A stretch of DNA of 64,000 nt from Lacrimispora celerecrescens (GTDB lineage: Bacteria; Bacillota; Clostridia; Lachnospirales; Lachnospiraceae). The translations under genes were made by a program, and so were the position numbers. The stretch spans positions 186,001 to 250,000 of the forward strand of contig NZ_JPME01000002.1 of the NCBI RefSeq assembly GCF_000732605.1, written 5' to 3'. This document shows positions 8,340 through 16,612 of this stretch, piece after piece; within the stretch, counting starts at the first letter, position 1, and each line of letters opens with the position of its first letter. The notes beneath the pieces are model-generated. The model searched no databases. It saw only the letters and a program-made list of their open reading frames with translations, and was not told where the DNA came from.

Positions 8340-9078
8340 TAGAATGGAAAACCCCCTGATTCAGGTACAGAATCTGGGTAAGAAGTTTGGTGACGTAGAA
8401 GTGCTTAAGGACATTTCCGTTGATATTTATAAAGGCGATGTGGTATGCGTGATCGGGCCTTCGGGTTCAGGAAAGAGTACATTTCTCCGCTGTTTAAACC
8501 GTCTGGAGGAACCTACCGGAGGACATATCCTGTTTGAAGGTGTGGACATTGTAGATAAGAAAACCGACATTGATAAGCACCGTCAGAAGATGGGAATGGT
8601 GTTCCAGCAATTTAATCTGTTTCCCCATATGACGATTCTCAAGAATTTGACTCTTGCTCCCATGAAACTTCAGGGACGCAGCAGGAAGGAAGCGGAAGAG
8701 CAGGCATTAGGACTGCTTCATAAGGTGGGCCTTGCAGACCGGGCAGATTCCTATCCCAATCAGTTATCCGGCGGGCAAAAACAGCGTATTGCCATTGTTC
8801 GGGCCCTGTGCATGAATCCGGATGTCATGCTGTTTGATGAACCAACCTCTGCGCTTGATCCTGAGATGGTAGGAGAGGTGTTAAATGTAATGCGGGAGCT
8901 GGCTGACGAAAAGATGACCATGGTCGTGGTCACTCATGAAATGGGCTTTGCCAGAGAAGTGGCAACCCGGGTCATGTTTATGGACGGCGGTTACTTCCTG
9001 GAAGAAAATGAACCAAATGAGTTCTTTTCCAATCCTCAAAATGAAAGATTAAAGCTATTTTTAAGCAAAGTACTTTAA
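8329..9078 (+). CDS. Amino-acid ABC transporter ATP-binding protein (GlnQ family)
   Basis: A 249-residue ATPase. Walker A is GPSGSGKST at about 43-51, the Q-loop is in [12 protein letters not shown], the signature LSGGQKQR is at about 146, and Walker [13 protein letters not shown] is near 168. A GTG start at 8329 is chosen because AGGAGG (8313-8318) lies ten bases upstream; the in-frame ATG at 8344 would be too far. It energises the import system encoded by the two preceding genes. Confidence 0.9.
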   Translation: MSINRMENPLIQVQNLGKKFGDVEVLKDISVDIYKGDVVCVIGPSGSGKSTFLRCLNRLEEPTGGHILFEGVDIVDKKTDIDKHRQKMGMVFQQFNLFPHMTILKNLTLAPMKLQGRSRKEAEEQALGLLHKVGLADRADSYPNQLSGGQKQRIAIVRALCMNPDVMLFDEPTSALDPEMVGEVLNVMRELADEKMTMVVVTHEMGFAREVATRVMFMDGGYFLEENEPNEFFSNPQNERLKLFLSKVL

Positions 9079-9082
9079 CCGA

Positions 9083-9240
9083 ATCAAGTAAGTCCCCCAC
9101 TTCAAATGCGAAAAGCATTAAGTGGTGGGTAGGGACATACTTGTGTCAGGTGGAGTATAAGCTCCACCTGACAAGCAGCGATAGCTGCTATTCGGTTATG
9201 AGCAAGTAGCGAAGCGGATTGCGAATATCCCATTGACTAG
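9083..9240. repeat. Structured non-coding element resembling an IS200/IS605 end or omegaRNA-like relic
   Basis: There is no ORF but four consecutive hairpins. The first (9092-9136) has nested stems GTCCC/GGGAC, CCACTT/AAGTGG and AATGC/GCATT with a one-sided bulge, much like the imperfect terminal palindromes recognised by IS200/IS605 transposases. The second (9144-9173) is a perfect 12-bp stem (TGTCAGGTGGAG). The third (9174-9189) is AGCAGC-GATA-GCTGCT. The fourth (about 9190-9226) is closed by ATTCG/CGAAT. No tnpA or tnpB is nearby. It could be a MITE-like remnant or a solitary TnpB-type guide RNA; both readings are inference from structure. Confidence 0.4.
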
Positions 9241-9241
9241 G

Positions 9242-9279
9242 CAGCGCCCCTGGTGATTGTATCATGACCAGGGGCGCTG
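9242..9279. terminator. GC-rich hairpin without U-tract
   Basis: A perfect 13-bp stem (CAGCGCCCCTGGT and its complement) with a 12-base loop. No T-run follows on either strand, so it is either a transcript-stabilising hairpin or a weak terminator. It sits between the structured element and the strong terminator at 9299. Confidence 0.4.
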
Positions 9280-9298
9280 TTAGATTTAGCGAACACAA

Positions 9299-9332
9299 AA
9301 TAAGCCAAGTTGTTACTTGGCTTATTTTTTTT
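9299..9332 (+). terminator. Strong intrinsic terminator
   Basis: A 12-bp stem (AATAAGCCAAGT/ACTTGGCTTATT) with a 4-base loop followed by eight T (9325-9332). It ends transcription from the amino-acid transporter or the structured element, and insulates the 4-hydroxybutyrate operon. Confidence 0.88.
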
Positions 9333-9379
9333 GCGTTTTCATTCAAAAATCCTATCATAAGCAATCAATTATTAGTATT

Positions 9380-9407
9380 TTTCAATAAAAATGAAATGTG
9401 TTAAAAT
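9380..9407 (+). promoter_or_regulatory. Possible promoter of the 4-hydroxybutyrate operon
   Basis: TTTCAA (9380-9385) and TAAAAT (9402-9407) with a 16-base spacer, about 45 bases before the sucD start. The match is only moderate, so an activator such as the nearby LysR protein may be needed. Confidence 0.35.
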
Positions 9408-9452
9408 AAAAACAAGAATGTTAAAAAAATAACTAGAAGGGAGTAACAAAGG

Positions 9453-10811
9453 ATGGGTTCGTATGTTCATACATTGGTGGAGCGGTCCAGAAGAGCGCAG
9501 GAGATACTGGCCACCTATGACCAGGCTAAAACAGATGAGATTGTAAAGATGTTCGCAAAGGTGGTTTTCGACCATGCTGAGCCACTGGCAAAGCTGGCTG
9601 TAGAGGAGAGCCGCATGGGAGTTTATGAAGACAAGATTTTAAAAAACAAAGGGAAGTCCAGAATTATCTGGAATGCCATGAAAGGCAGGAAATCGGTTGG
9701 AATCTTAGGAAGGGATGAAGAGGCAGGGATTATTGAGATGGCAAAGCCAATGGGCATCATTGCGGCAGCAACGCCCTGTACGAATCCGGTGGTCACGCCC
9801 ATGTGCAATGCCATGTTCGCCATCAAGTGCCAAAATGCCATTATCATCGCTCCTCATCCCAGGGGCAGGAAATGCGCAGCTGCAGTAGCAGATCTGTATT
9901 ATAAGGAATTAGACCGGATGGGAGTGCCAAGAGATATCTTTCTTGTTATGGAAGAACCCAGTGTAGAACGGACCACAGAACTTATGGCAGCCTGTGACGC
10001 AGTGATTGCGACCGGTGGTATGGCAATGGTGAAGTCCGCATATTCCAGCGGAAAGCCCAGTTATGGCGTTGGACCCGGCAATGTGCAGGGATTGATAGAC
10101 GAAGGAATCAATTACAAAGAGGCTGCAGGCCGTATGATTGCCAGCCGTATCTTTGACAATGGCATCATCTGTTCCGGTACCCAGAGCATCATCGCCCCGG
10201 AGAAGGATTATGAAGAGATCTTGAAGGAGTTCGAGGATCAGGGGGCCTATGTGATTGACGATCCAGACGTGACGGCTAAGCTGGCAAAAGTGGTGTTCCC
10301 GGGTGGAGCCATCAGTAAGCATGTGGTAGGCCAGTCCGTGCAGGCTATAGCAGGGATGGCAGGGATTTCTATTCCTGAGGACAGGAAGGTGATTGTTGTC
10401 AAACCGGAAAGGTATGGAGCAGGGATTGTGTGGAGCAAGGAGAAAATGTGTCCTATAATGGCCGCCTACAGCTACAAAACCTGGGAGGAAGCCGTAGAGA
10501 TTGCTCACCAGAATTTATTGGTGGAAGGGGAAGGTCATTCTGCAGATATTCAGTCGGACAATCGGACGCACATCGAATATGCAGGTGTCAAGCTTCCCGT
10601 AAGCCGGGTAATGGTCAACCAGATCAGTTCCAGCATGGCAGGCGGGGCCTTTGCCAATTCTTTAAATCCTACCACGACCCTGGGCTGCGGAAGCTGGGGC
10701 AATAATGCCATCAGCGAAAACCTGTTTTATACCCATCTGATGAATAAGAGCAGGATCGTTCTGGTTAAGAAGAACTGGAAGCAGCCGTCGGATGAAGAGA
10801 TATTTTCATAG
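9453..10811 (+). CDS. sucD: CoA-acylating succinate-semialdehyde dehydrogenase
   Basis: A 452-residue aldehyde dehydrogenase of the CoA-acylating group (AdhE N-terminal/EutE/SucD type). It reduces succinyl-CoA with NAD(P)H to succinate semialdehyde and CoA. The catalytic Cys is Cys240 in GIICSGTQS; the segment ATPCTNPVVTP near residue 110 and the glycine-rich YGVGPGNVQ are typical of the group. SucD rather than acetaldehyde dehydrogenase is chosen because the next genes are 4-hydroxybutyrate dehydrogenase and 4-hydroxybutyryl-CoA dehydratase, the order known from succinate/4-aminobutyrate fermenting clostridia. The ATG has GAAGGGAG upstream. It is the first gene of a five-gene operon. Confidence 0.88.
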   Translation: MGSYVHTLVERSRRAQEILATYDQAKTDEIVKMFAKVVFDHAEPLAKLAVEESRMGVYEDKILKNKGKSRIIWNAMKGRKSVGILGRDEEAGIIEMAKPMGIIAAATPCTNPVVTPMCNAMFAIKCQNAIIIAPHPRGRKCAAAVADLYYKELDRMGVPRDIFLVMEEPSVERTTELMAACDAVIATGGMAMVKSAYSSGKPSYGVGPGNVQGLIDEGINYKEAAGRMIASRIFDNGIICSGTQSIIAPEKDYEEILKEFEDQGAYVIDDPDVTAKLAKVVFPGGAISKHVVGQSVQAIAGMAGISIPEDRKVIVVKPERYGAGIVWSKEKMCPIMAAYSYKTWEEAVEIAHQNLLVEGEGHSADIQSDNRTHIEYAGVKLPVSRVMVNQISSSMAGGAFANSLNPTTTLGCGSWGNNAISENLFYTHLMNKSRIVLVKKNWKQPSDEEIFS

Positions 10812-10822
10812 GGAGAGCAGCC

Positions 10823-11938
10823 ATGACAGAATTAATATTAAAAACTCAAATCTCTTACTACGATTCCTGCGCCGAATTTGCAAAGGAATTTAAACTCGGT
10901 AGAGGCGATCTGGTATTAACCAATGAATACATATATAATCCCAGTTTTGGAAATCTGGGGCTGGAGGTGCAGACGATTTTCCAGGAAGAATATGGCAGCG
11001 GGGAACCAACGGACGTTATGGTGGACCAGATCCTTGAGGCAGCGGAGAGAAGGGATTGCCAAAGGATTATTGCCATAGGAGGCGGTACGGTGATCGACAT
11101 AGCCAAAGTGCTGGCTGTCTCTTCAGGTGATTCCTTAGATTCCCTTTACAAGGACCCGGCTTCCGCGAAAAAGAGAAGGAAACTGGTGATTCTTCCGACT
11201 ACCTGTGGGACCGGCAGCGAGGTAACTAATATTTCCATTATCAACAGAACCAGGCTGGGAACGAAAATGGGCCTGGTATCGCCCGCTATGTATGCGGACG
11301 ATGCGGTATTGGTCCCGGAGCTTTTAAACGGACTTCCCTTTGGCGTATTTGCAGCCAGTTCCATTGATGCTCTGGTCCACGCCGTGGAATCCAGTTTATC
11401 TCCCAAGGCAACGCCGTATTCGAAGCTGTTCGGATACAAAGCCATTGAAATGATCATTAAGGGGTATCAGAAAATTGCGGCTTACGGTAGTGAAGCGTTA
11501 AAGCCTCTGATGAAAGATTTCCTGATTGCCAGCAATTACGCAGGAATTGCTTTTGGGACTGCCGGCTGTGCGGCAGTTCATGCCACCAGCTACCCTCTGG
11601 GAGGCAGTTATCATGTGGCTCATGGGGAAAGCAATTATGCCATGTTTACCGGAGTGCTGAAAAACTATATGGAAATACGCAGGGACGGGGAAATTGCAGT
11701 CTTAAACCAGTGCTTTTCTGAACTTTTGGGTTGCGGCGAGGAAGATGTCTATGAAAAGCTGGATGAACTGCTGGGAACGGTTCTTCCCAAGAAGCCCCTG
11801 CATGAATACGGGGTAAAGCCGGAGGAGCTTCCGGTGTTTGCTAAGAGCGTTATGGAGCGTCAGGGGAGGCTTATGGCCAACAATTTCGTTCCCCTGGACG
11901 AAGCGCGGGTTTTGAAAATTTACAGGGAACTTTATTGA
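10823..11938 (+). CDS. 4hbD: 4-hydroxybutyrate dehydrogenase
   Basis: A 371-residue iron-containing (type III) alcohol dehydrogenase. It reduces succinate semialdehyde to 4-hydroxybutyrate with NAD(P)H. The nucleotide-binding GGGTVIDIAK lies at about residues 86-96, followed by PTTCGTGSEVTN. Metal-binding His residues are expected in DALVHAVES and the GGSYHVAHGESN region. The gene starts 11 bases after sucD. Iron-ADH specificity is hard to read from sequence alone; the assignment leans on the neighbours. Confidence 0.87.
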   Translation: MTELILKTQISYYDSCAEFAKEFKLGRGDLVLTNEYIYNPSFGNLGLEVQTIFQEEYGSGEPTDVMVDQILEAAERRDCQRIIAIGGGTVIDIAKVLAVSSGDSLDSLYKDPASAKKRRKLVILPTTCGTGSEVTNISIINRTRLGTKMGLVSPAMYADDAVLVPELLNGLPFGVFAASSIDALVHAVESSLSPKATPYSKLFGYKAIEMIIKGYQKIAAYGSEALKPLMKDFLIASNYAGIAFGTAGCAAVHATSYPLGGSYHVAHGESNYAMFTGVLKNYMEIRRDGEIAVLNQCFSELLGCGEEDVYEKLDELLGTVLPKKPLHEYGVKPEELPVFAKSVMERQGRLMANNFVPLDEARVLKIYRELY

Positions 11939-11965
11939 ATTCGTATCAAAAAGGAGGAAGTAGCA

Positions 11966-13414
11966 ATGGCATTGATGACAGGGGAAGAGTATGTGGAAAG
12001 CATGCGCAAAATGAATTTAAATGTTTATATGTTTGGGGAGAAAATTGACGATCCGGTTGACAACCCGGTTTTGCGTCCATCTCTTAACTCGGTAAAAGCG
12101 ACCTATGATTTGGCACAGATGCCTGAATATGAAGATCTGATGACCGTGACTTTAGAGGATGGCCGGAAGATCAACCGTTTTGCCAACATTCACAGGAATA
12201 CGGATGATTTAATAAAAAAAGTAAAGATGCAGAGGCTCTGCGGCCAGAAGACCGCATCCTGTTTTCAGCGGTGCGTGGGTATGGATGCATTTAATGCAGT
12301 ATGGTCTACCACCTATGAGATTGATAAAAAGTACTCCACGAACTACCATGAGAATTTCAAAAGTTACCTACGCATGGTCCAGGACCGTGACTTTACAGTG
12401 GATGGCGCAATGACTGACCCAAAGGGCGACAGAAGTCTGGCACCTCACGCTCAGCCAGATTTGGATTTGTATCTTCGGGTGGTGGAGCAGCGGGAGGATG
12501 GGATCGTAGTCAGAGGGGCAAAGGCCCATCAGACGGGCATCATCAATTCCCAGGAAGTAATTGTCATGCCTACCGTAGCCATGGGGCCGGAAGATAAGGA
12601 TTTTGCCGTATCGTTTGCCGTGCCGACGGATGCAGAAGGAATTACCATGATAATCGGCAGGCAGTCCTGCGATACCAGAAAGCTGGAAGGCTCTTCCATG
12701 GATGTTGGTAACAGTGAATTCGGAGGCGTGGAGGCCCTGGTTGTGTTTGATGATGTGTTCGTACCCAATGACAGGATTTTCTTAAATGGGGAATATGAGT
12801 TTGCAGGCATGCTGGTGGAACGCTTTGCAGGCTACCACAGACAGTCCTATGGCGGCTGCAAGGTGGGAGTGGGAGATGTTTTGATCGGTGCCGCTGCATT
12901 GGCCGCAGATTATAATGGAGTGCCAAAAGCTTCCCATATTAAGGATAAACTCATCGAAATGGTCCATTTAAATGAGACTCTCTATTGCTGCGGAATTGCC
13001 TGTTCCGCGGAAGGAAAGCCTACGGAATCCGGAAATTATCTGATCGATCTTTTGCTTGCTAACGTCTGCAAGCAGAATGTTACCAGATACCCCTATGAGA
13101 TTGCGCGGCTGGCGGAAGACATTGCTGGGGGCTTTATGGTGACGGCACCTTCTGAAAAGGATTTAAGAAGCCCGGTCGTCGGCCCCATGGTGGAGAAATA
13201 CTTAAAGGGAACGGCTGGAGTTTCTACGGAAAACCGCCTTAAGATTCTGCGCCTGATTGAGAATCTGACCCTTGGAACCGCAGCAGTGGGGTACCGGACA
13301 GAATCCATGCATGGAGCCGGTTCTCCCCAGGCCCAGAGGATCATGATTTCCCGCCAGGGCAGCATAGGAAAGAAGAAAGAGCTTGCAAAAGAAATTGCAA
13401 AGATCCGGGATTAA
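11966..13414 (+). CDS. abfD: 4-hydroxybutyryl-CoA dehydratase / vinylacetyl-CoA isomerase
   Basis: A 482-residue flavin and [4Fe-4S] enzyme that converts 4-hydroxybutyryl-CoA to crotonyl-CoA by a radical mechanism. Cluster ligands match the characterised clostridial enzyme: Cys99 and Cys103 (ASCFQRCVGMD), then His291 and Cys298 (GYHRQSYGGCKVG). The length is that of the family. It is preceded by AAGGAGG and lies between the dehydrogenase and the two CoA-transferase genes. This is the diagnostic gene of the pathway and the strongest single evidence for the cluster's function. Confidence 0.95.
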   Translation: MALMTGEEYVESMRKMNLNVYMFGEKIDDPVDNPVLRPSLNSVKATYDLAQMPEYEDLMTVTLEDGRKINRFANIHRNTDDLIKKVKMQRLCGQKTASCFQRCVGMDAFNAVWSTTYEIDKKYSTNYHENFKSYLRMVQDRDFTVDGAMTDPKGDRSLAPHAQPDLDLYLRVVEQREDGIVVRGAKAHQTGIINSQEVIVMPTVAMGPEDKDFAVSFAVPTDAEGITMIIGRQSCDTRKLEGSSMDVGNSEFGGVEALVVFDDVFVPNDRIFLNGEYEFAGMLVERFAGYHRQSYGGCKVGVGDVLIGAAALAADYNGVPKASHIKDKLIEMVHLNETLYCCGIACSAEGKPTESGNYLIDLLLANVCKQNVTRYPYEIARLAEDIAGGFMVTAPSEKDLRSPVVGPMVEKYLKGTAGVSTENRLKILRLIENLTLGTAAVGYRTESMHGAGSPQAQRIMISRQGSIGKKKELAKEIAKIRD

Positions 13415-13453
13415 AGCGGGCTTAAATAGATTTCAACAGGGAGGTTTGGGAGT

Positions 13454-14770
13454 GTGAACTGGAAAGAACTATATGCGTCAAAGCTTAAAACAATAGAAGA
13501 GGCAGTAAAAATCATCAAGTCCGGTGACCGGGTGGTCATCAGCCATGCGGTGGGAGAACCGGTGAAACTGGTGGATGCCATGGTGGACTATGTTGTAAAA
13601 ATGGATTTGAGAGACATTGAGATCAATCAGCAGATCGATATGGGGCACTCTCTTTATGCCCGGCCGGGAATGGAAAAACATTTCAGGCAGAACAGTTTTT
13701 TTGTGGGGACCAATACCAGGGACTGTGTCAACAGCGGCCGGGGAGATTTTACCCCCTGTTTCTTCTACCAGATACCGGATTTGTTCCGTTCTTTCTTAAA
13801 GCCGGATGTGCTTTTAGCAACCTTTTCCCTGCCGGATGAGCATGGTTACTGCAGCTTTGGTGTGGCCTGTGATTATACCAAACCGGCTGCGGAGATCGAG
13901 GGAGTTAAGGTAATTGGGGTATTAAACCCCACCATGCCAAGGACTCACGGAGACTGCTTTATCCATATCAGGGACATAGACGTGATCGTAGAAGACGATA
14001 CGCCGGTGACGGAGTTGTTAATACCTGAGAGCGGGGACGTGGAACTTGCTATTGGGGAGCATATTGCTTCTTTAATAAAAGATGGGGACTGCTTGCAGCT
14101 TGGAATCGGGGGGATTCCTGATGCTGTTTTAAAATTCCTGGGAGGTAAGAAAAACCTGGGGATCCATTCAGAAATGCTGTCTGACGGCATCGTGGATTTA
14201 TATGAGAAAGGCGTTGTTAATTGCAGTGCCAAAAATTTTAATCCGGATAAGATGGTGGTGTCCTTCCTTATGGGAACCAGGCGGCTGTACGATTTTGCAG
14301 ATAACAATCCCTGCATTTATATGGCTCCGGTGGATTATGTCAATAACCCCGGGATCATTGGGCGCAATGATAACATGGTATCCATCAATTCATCTTTGCA
14401 AGTGAATTTAATGGGAGAGGCCTGTTCGGAGGCTATGGGCCTTAAGCAGTTTTCCGGAATCGGCGGGCAGGTGGACTTTATCCGGGGAGCTGCATTCTCG
14501 AAAGGCGGGCGTTCCATCCTTGCATTTTCCTCCACTGCCAAAAAGGGAACCATTTCAAGGATTGTCCCCTATTTGACCTATGGAGCGACTGTGACCACGT
14601 GCAGAAACGACGTGGACTATGTTGTGACGGAATATGGGATTGCAAGGATGAAGGGGCGTACCTTAAGAGACAGAGCCCGTCAGTTGATCCGGATCGCTGC
14701 TCCTCAGTTTAGGGAAGAGCTTTCGTTGGAATTTGAAAAACGTTTTGCTGAAAAATACCTGGAGGTGTAG
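13454..14770 (+). CDS. abfT: 4-hydroxybutyrate CoA-transferase, copy 1
   Basis: A 438-residue family I CoA-transferase of the 4-hydroxybutyrate/butyrate group (Cat2/AbfT). It moves CoA from acetyl-CoA or butyryl-CoA to 4-hydroxybutyrate through a glutamyl-CoA thioester. The probable catalytic Glu is Glu240 in GIHSEMLSDGIVDLY, preceded by the CoA-loop LGIGGIPDAVL. A GTG start at 13454 is used, with GGGAGG upstream. The 3' end lies five bases before the start of a close paralogue. Specificity between 4-hydroxybutyrate, succinate and butyrate cannot be decided from sequence. Confidence 0.9.
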   Translation: MNWKELYASKLKTIEEAVKIIKSGDRVVISHAVGEPVKLVDAMVDYVVKMDLRDIEINQQIDMGHSLYARPGMEKHFRQNSFFVGTNTRDCVNSGRGDFTPCFFYQIPDLFRSFLKPDVLLATFSLPDEHGYCSFGVACDYTKPAAEIEGVKVIGVLNPTMPRTHGDCFIHIRDIDVIVEDDTPVTELLIPESGDVELAIGEHIASLIKDGDCLQLGIGGIPDAVLKFLGGKKNLGIHSEMLSDGIVDLYEKGVVNCSAKNFNPDKMVVSFLMGTRRLYDFADNNPCIYMAPVDYVNNPGIIGRNDNMVSINSSLQVNLMGEACSEAMGLKQFSGIGGQVDFIRGAAFSKGGRSILAFSSTAKKGTISRIVPYLTYGATVTTCRNDVDYVVTEYGIARMKGRTLRDRARQLIRIAAPQFREELSLEFEKRFAEKYLEV

Positions 14771-14774
14771 GAGT

Positions 14775-16082
14775 ATGGACTGGAGAAAAATTTATGCCTC
14801 AAAGTTAAAAACGCCGGAGGAGGCTGTGAAGGAGATTCATTCCGGAGATACGGTACTGATCGCCCATGCGGCTTCAGAACCCGGGATTCTAGTAAATGCC
14901 ATGGTGGATTATGCGGTTCGGCAGGACTTGAGGAACATACGCATTGTCCAGCAGCACGATCTGGGACCATGTAAGTATTTAGGGCCTGGAATGGAGCGGC
15001 ATTTCAGCTTTAACAACTTATTTGTAGGCCCTGCCAGCAGAAACCACATTGCGGCGGGAAAAGGGGATTATACGCCCTGTTTCTTTTATCAGATTCCGGA
15101 TTATGTGGTAAATGTGGAGCCCGCGGATGTATTTTTAGTCACCTTATCTCCGCCGGATGAGCATGGTTTTTGCAGCTATGGAATTTCCTGTGATTTTGCA
15201 AAGGAAGTGGGGCAAAATCCAAAGACCAGGGTGATTGGGTCTGTGAATCCCAATATGCCAAGGGTTATGGGGGATAATTTTATCCATGTCAGCAGGCTGG
15301 CGGTCATTGTGGAAAGTAATGAGCCGGTCCTTGAACATGGAAATTCCGTAATAGGCGAAACAGAGGCTTCCATTGGAAGGCACATTGCTTCCCTTGTACG
15401 GGATGGAGACTGCCTCCAGCTTGGAATCGGAGCCATACCGGATGCGGTTTTAAGGTGTCTGGACGATAAAAAGGATCTGGGAATCCATTCCGAGATGGTA
15501 TCTGACGGAGTGGTTGATTTGTATGAAAAAGGAGTCATTACAGGAAAAAGAAAGAACATTGATAAAGGGAAAATGGTCGTTACCTTTATGCTTGGTACAA
15601 GAAGGCTGTATGACTTTGTAAATGACAATCCGGCCGTGTCTTTAATGCCTGTGAGTTATGTAAATGATCCCTTTATCATAAGCCAAAATGACAACGTGGT
15701 ATCCATCAATTCTGCGCTGCAGATCGACTTGATGGGGCAGGTGTGTGCAGAGGCCATTGGTTTAAAGCAATATTCCGCAGTGGGAGGACAGGTGGATTTT
15801 GTGAGAGGTGCAGCTGCGTCTAAGGGCGGACGTTCCATTATAGCATTCCCTTCTGTCACAAAGGGGGGAAGCGTATCGAAAATCGTTCCTTTCCTTTCGG
15901 AAGGAGCAGCCGTGACTACCAGCAGAAATGATGTGGATTATATTGTGACGGAACAGGGCATTGCCCGTATGAAGGGAAAGACGTTAAGGGAACGGGCCAG
16001 AGCACTGGTTAAGATTGCCCATCCGGACTTTCAGGAAGGGCTTAAAGAGGAATTTGAAAGACGTTTTTCGGAGCCTTACTAA
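14775..16082 (+). CDS. 4-hydroxybutyrate CoA-transferase, copy 2 (tandem paralogue)
   Basis: A 435-residue paralogue of the preceding gene, alignable almost throughout and with the catalytic Glu at the same number (Glu240, GIHSEMVSDGVVDLY). ATG 14775 is preferred over the upstream in-frame ATG at 14733, because that one lies inside the previous gene and GGAGGTGTAGGAGT immediately precedes 14775. The two copies differ clearly in the middle, so the duplication is not recent. One copy may serve 4-hydroxybutyrate activation and the other succinate activation or butyrate release; this is inference. Confidence 0.88.
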   Translation: MDWRKIYASKLKTPEEAVKEIHSGDTVLIAHAASEPGILVNAMVDYAVRQDLRNIRIVQQHDLGPCKYLGPGMERHFSFNNLFVGPASRNHIAAGKGDYTPCFFYQIPDYVVNVEPADVFLVTLSPPDEHGFCSYGISCDFAKEVGQNPKTRVIGSVNPNMPRVMGDNFIHVSRLAVIVESNEPVLEHGNSVIGETEASIGRHIASLVRDGDCLQLGIGAIPDAVLRCLDDKKDLGIHSEMVSDGVVDLYEKGVITGKRKNIDKGKMVVTFMLGTRRLYDFVNDNPAVSLMPVSYVNDPFIISQNDNVVSINSALQIDLMGQVCAEAIGLKQYSAVGGQVDFVRGAAASKGGRSIIAFPSVTKGGSVSKIVPFLSEGAAVTTSRNDVDYIVTEQGIARMKGKTLRERARALVKIAHPDFQEGLKEEFERRFSEPY

Positions 16083-16154
16083 TGCGGAAAAGCCTTGTAT
16101 TATCATGAGATATATGGTATGTAAGAAATACCGGGTCCCTGCAGAGATGCCCGG

Positions 16155-16189
16155 TTCCCGGTCCGGACAGATATCATCCGGACCGGGAA
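16155..16189. terminator. Long GC-rich hairpin between convergent genes
   Basis: A perfect 12-bp stem (TTCCCGGTCCGG and its complement) with an 11-base loop, between the end of the CoA-transferase operon and the convergent NFU-like gene. A second GC stem (ACCGGG/CCCGGT) lies just upstream and overlaps it. No T-run follows on either strand, so this is at best a non-canonical terminator. Confidence 0.4.
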
Positions 16190-16203
16190 GGTATCACATG
16201 TCA

Positions 16204-16491
16204 TTAAGAAGATAGCCCCAGCAGTTTCCTTGCCTCATCCAGTAATTCCTGGCTGGTTTCCTCTACCAGGATAACATCTGTGACAGAGGGGATTGCGGCT
16301 TTGATTTGGGCCGCAATCAGTTCTTCGCTGGTGTGGCTGGCAGCGGGACAGCCGGAACATTTGCCGGTTAACCGGACTTTTAAAATGTTATGTTCCAGGC
16401 TCAGTACCGTGACATTGCCTTCGTGTTCGGCCAATGCCGGGCGTACCTTCTTATTGAGGATCATTTCAATCTGCTCTCTTGTTCCTGTCAT
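16204..16491 (-). CDS. NFU-domain iron-sulfur scaffold-like protein
   Basis: A 95-residue protein matching the NifU C-terminal (NFU) domain, with the CxxC pair in KCSGCPAA near residue 50 that binds a [4Fe-4S] cluster between two subunits. The start is placed at ATG 16491, which has AAGGAGG upstream; the longer in-frame extension runs into the divergent LysR promoter region and is not protein-like. It may help supply clusters to AbfD and other Fe-S enzymes nearby; that link is inferred from position. It is divergent from the LysR gene. Confidence 0.8.
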   Translation of the reverse strand: MTGTREQIEMILNKKVRPALAEHEGNVTVLSLEHNILKVRLTGKCSGCPAASHTSEELIAAQIKAAIPSVTDVILVEETSQELLDEARKLLGLSS

Positions 16492-16545
16492 GGCAAACCC
16501 TCCTTTTGAAACAGTGTAACAGCAGGAAGGAGCCTTTGTCAATCC

Positions 16546-16579
16546 GGATACCGATACGAATATCTGATGGATACCGATA
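16546..16579. promoter_or_regulatory. Direct repeat, possible LysR operator
   Basis: The 11-mer GGATACCGATA occurs twice (16546-16556 and 16569-16579), 23 bases start to start. It lies between the divergent NFU-like and LysR genes. The spacing of about two helical turns fits cooperative binding of a LysR tetramer, but binding is inferred. Confidence 0.45.
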
Positions 16580-16612
16580 GGAAAAAACAATAAAAGAAAA
16601 GAGGGAACCGGT

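Noticed and set aside
15144-15628. Minus-strand ORFs inside the second CoA-transferase gene
   Set aside because: Shadows of the real gene; the translations are Pro/Ser-rich and unlike any protein family.
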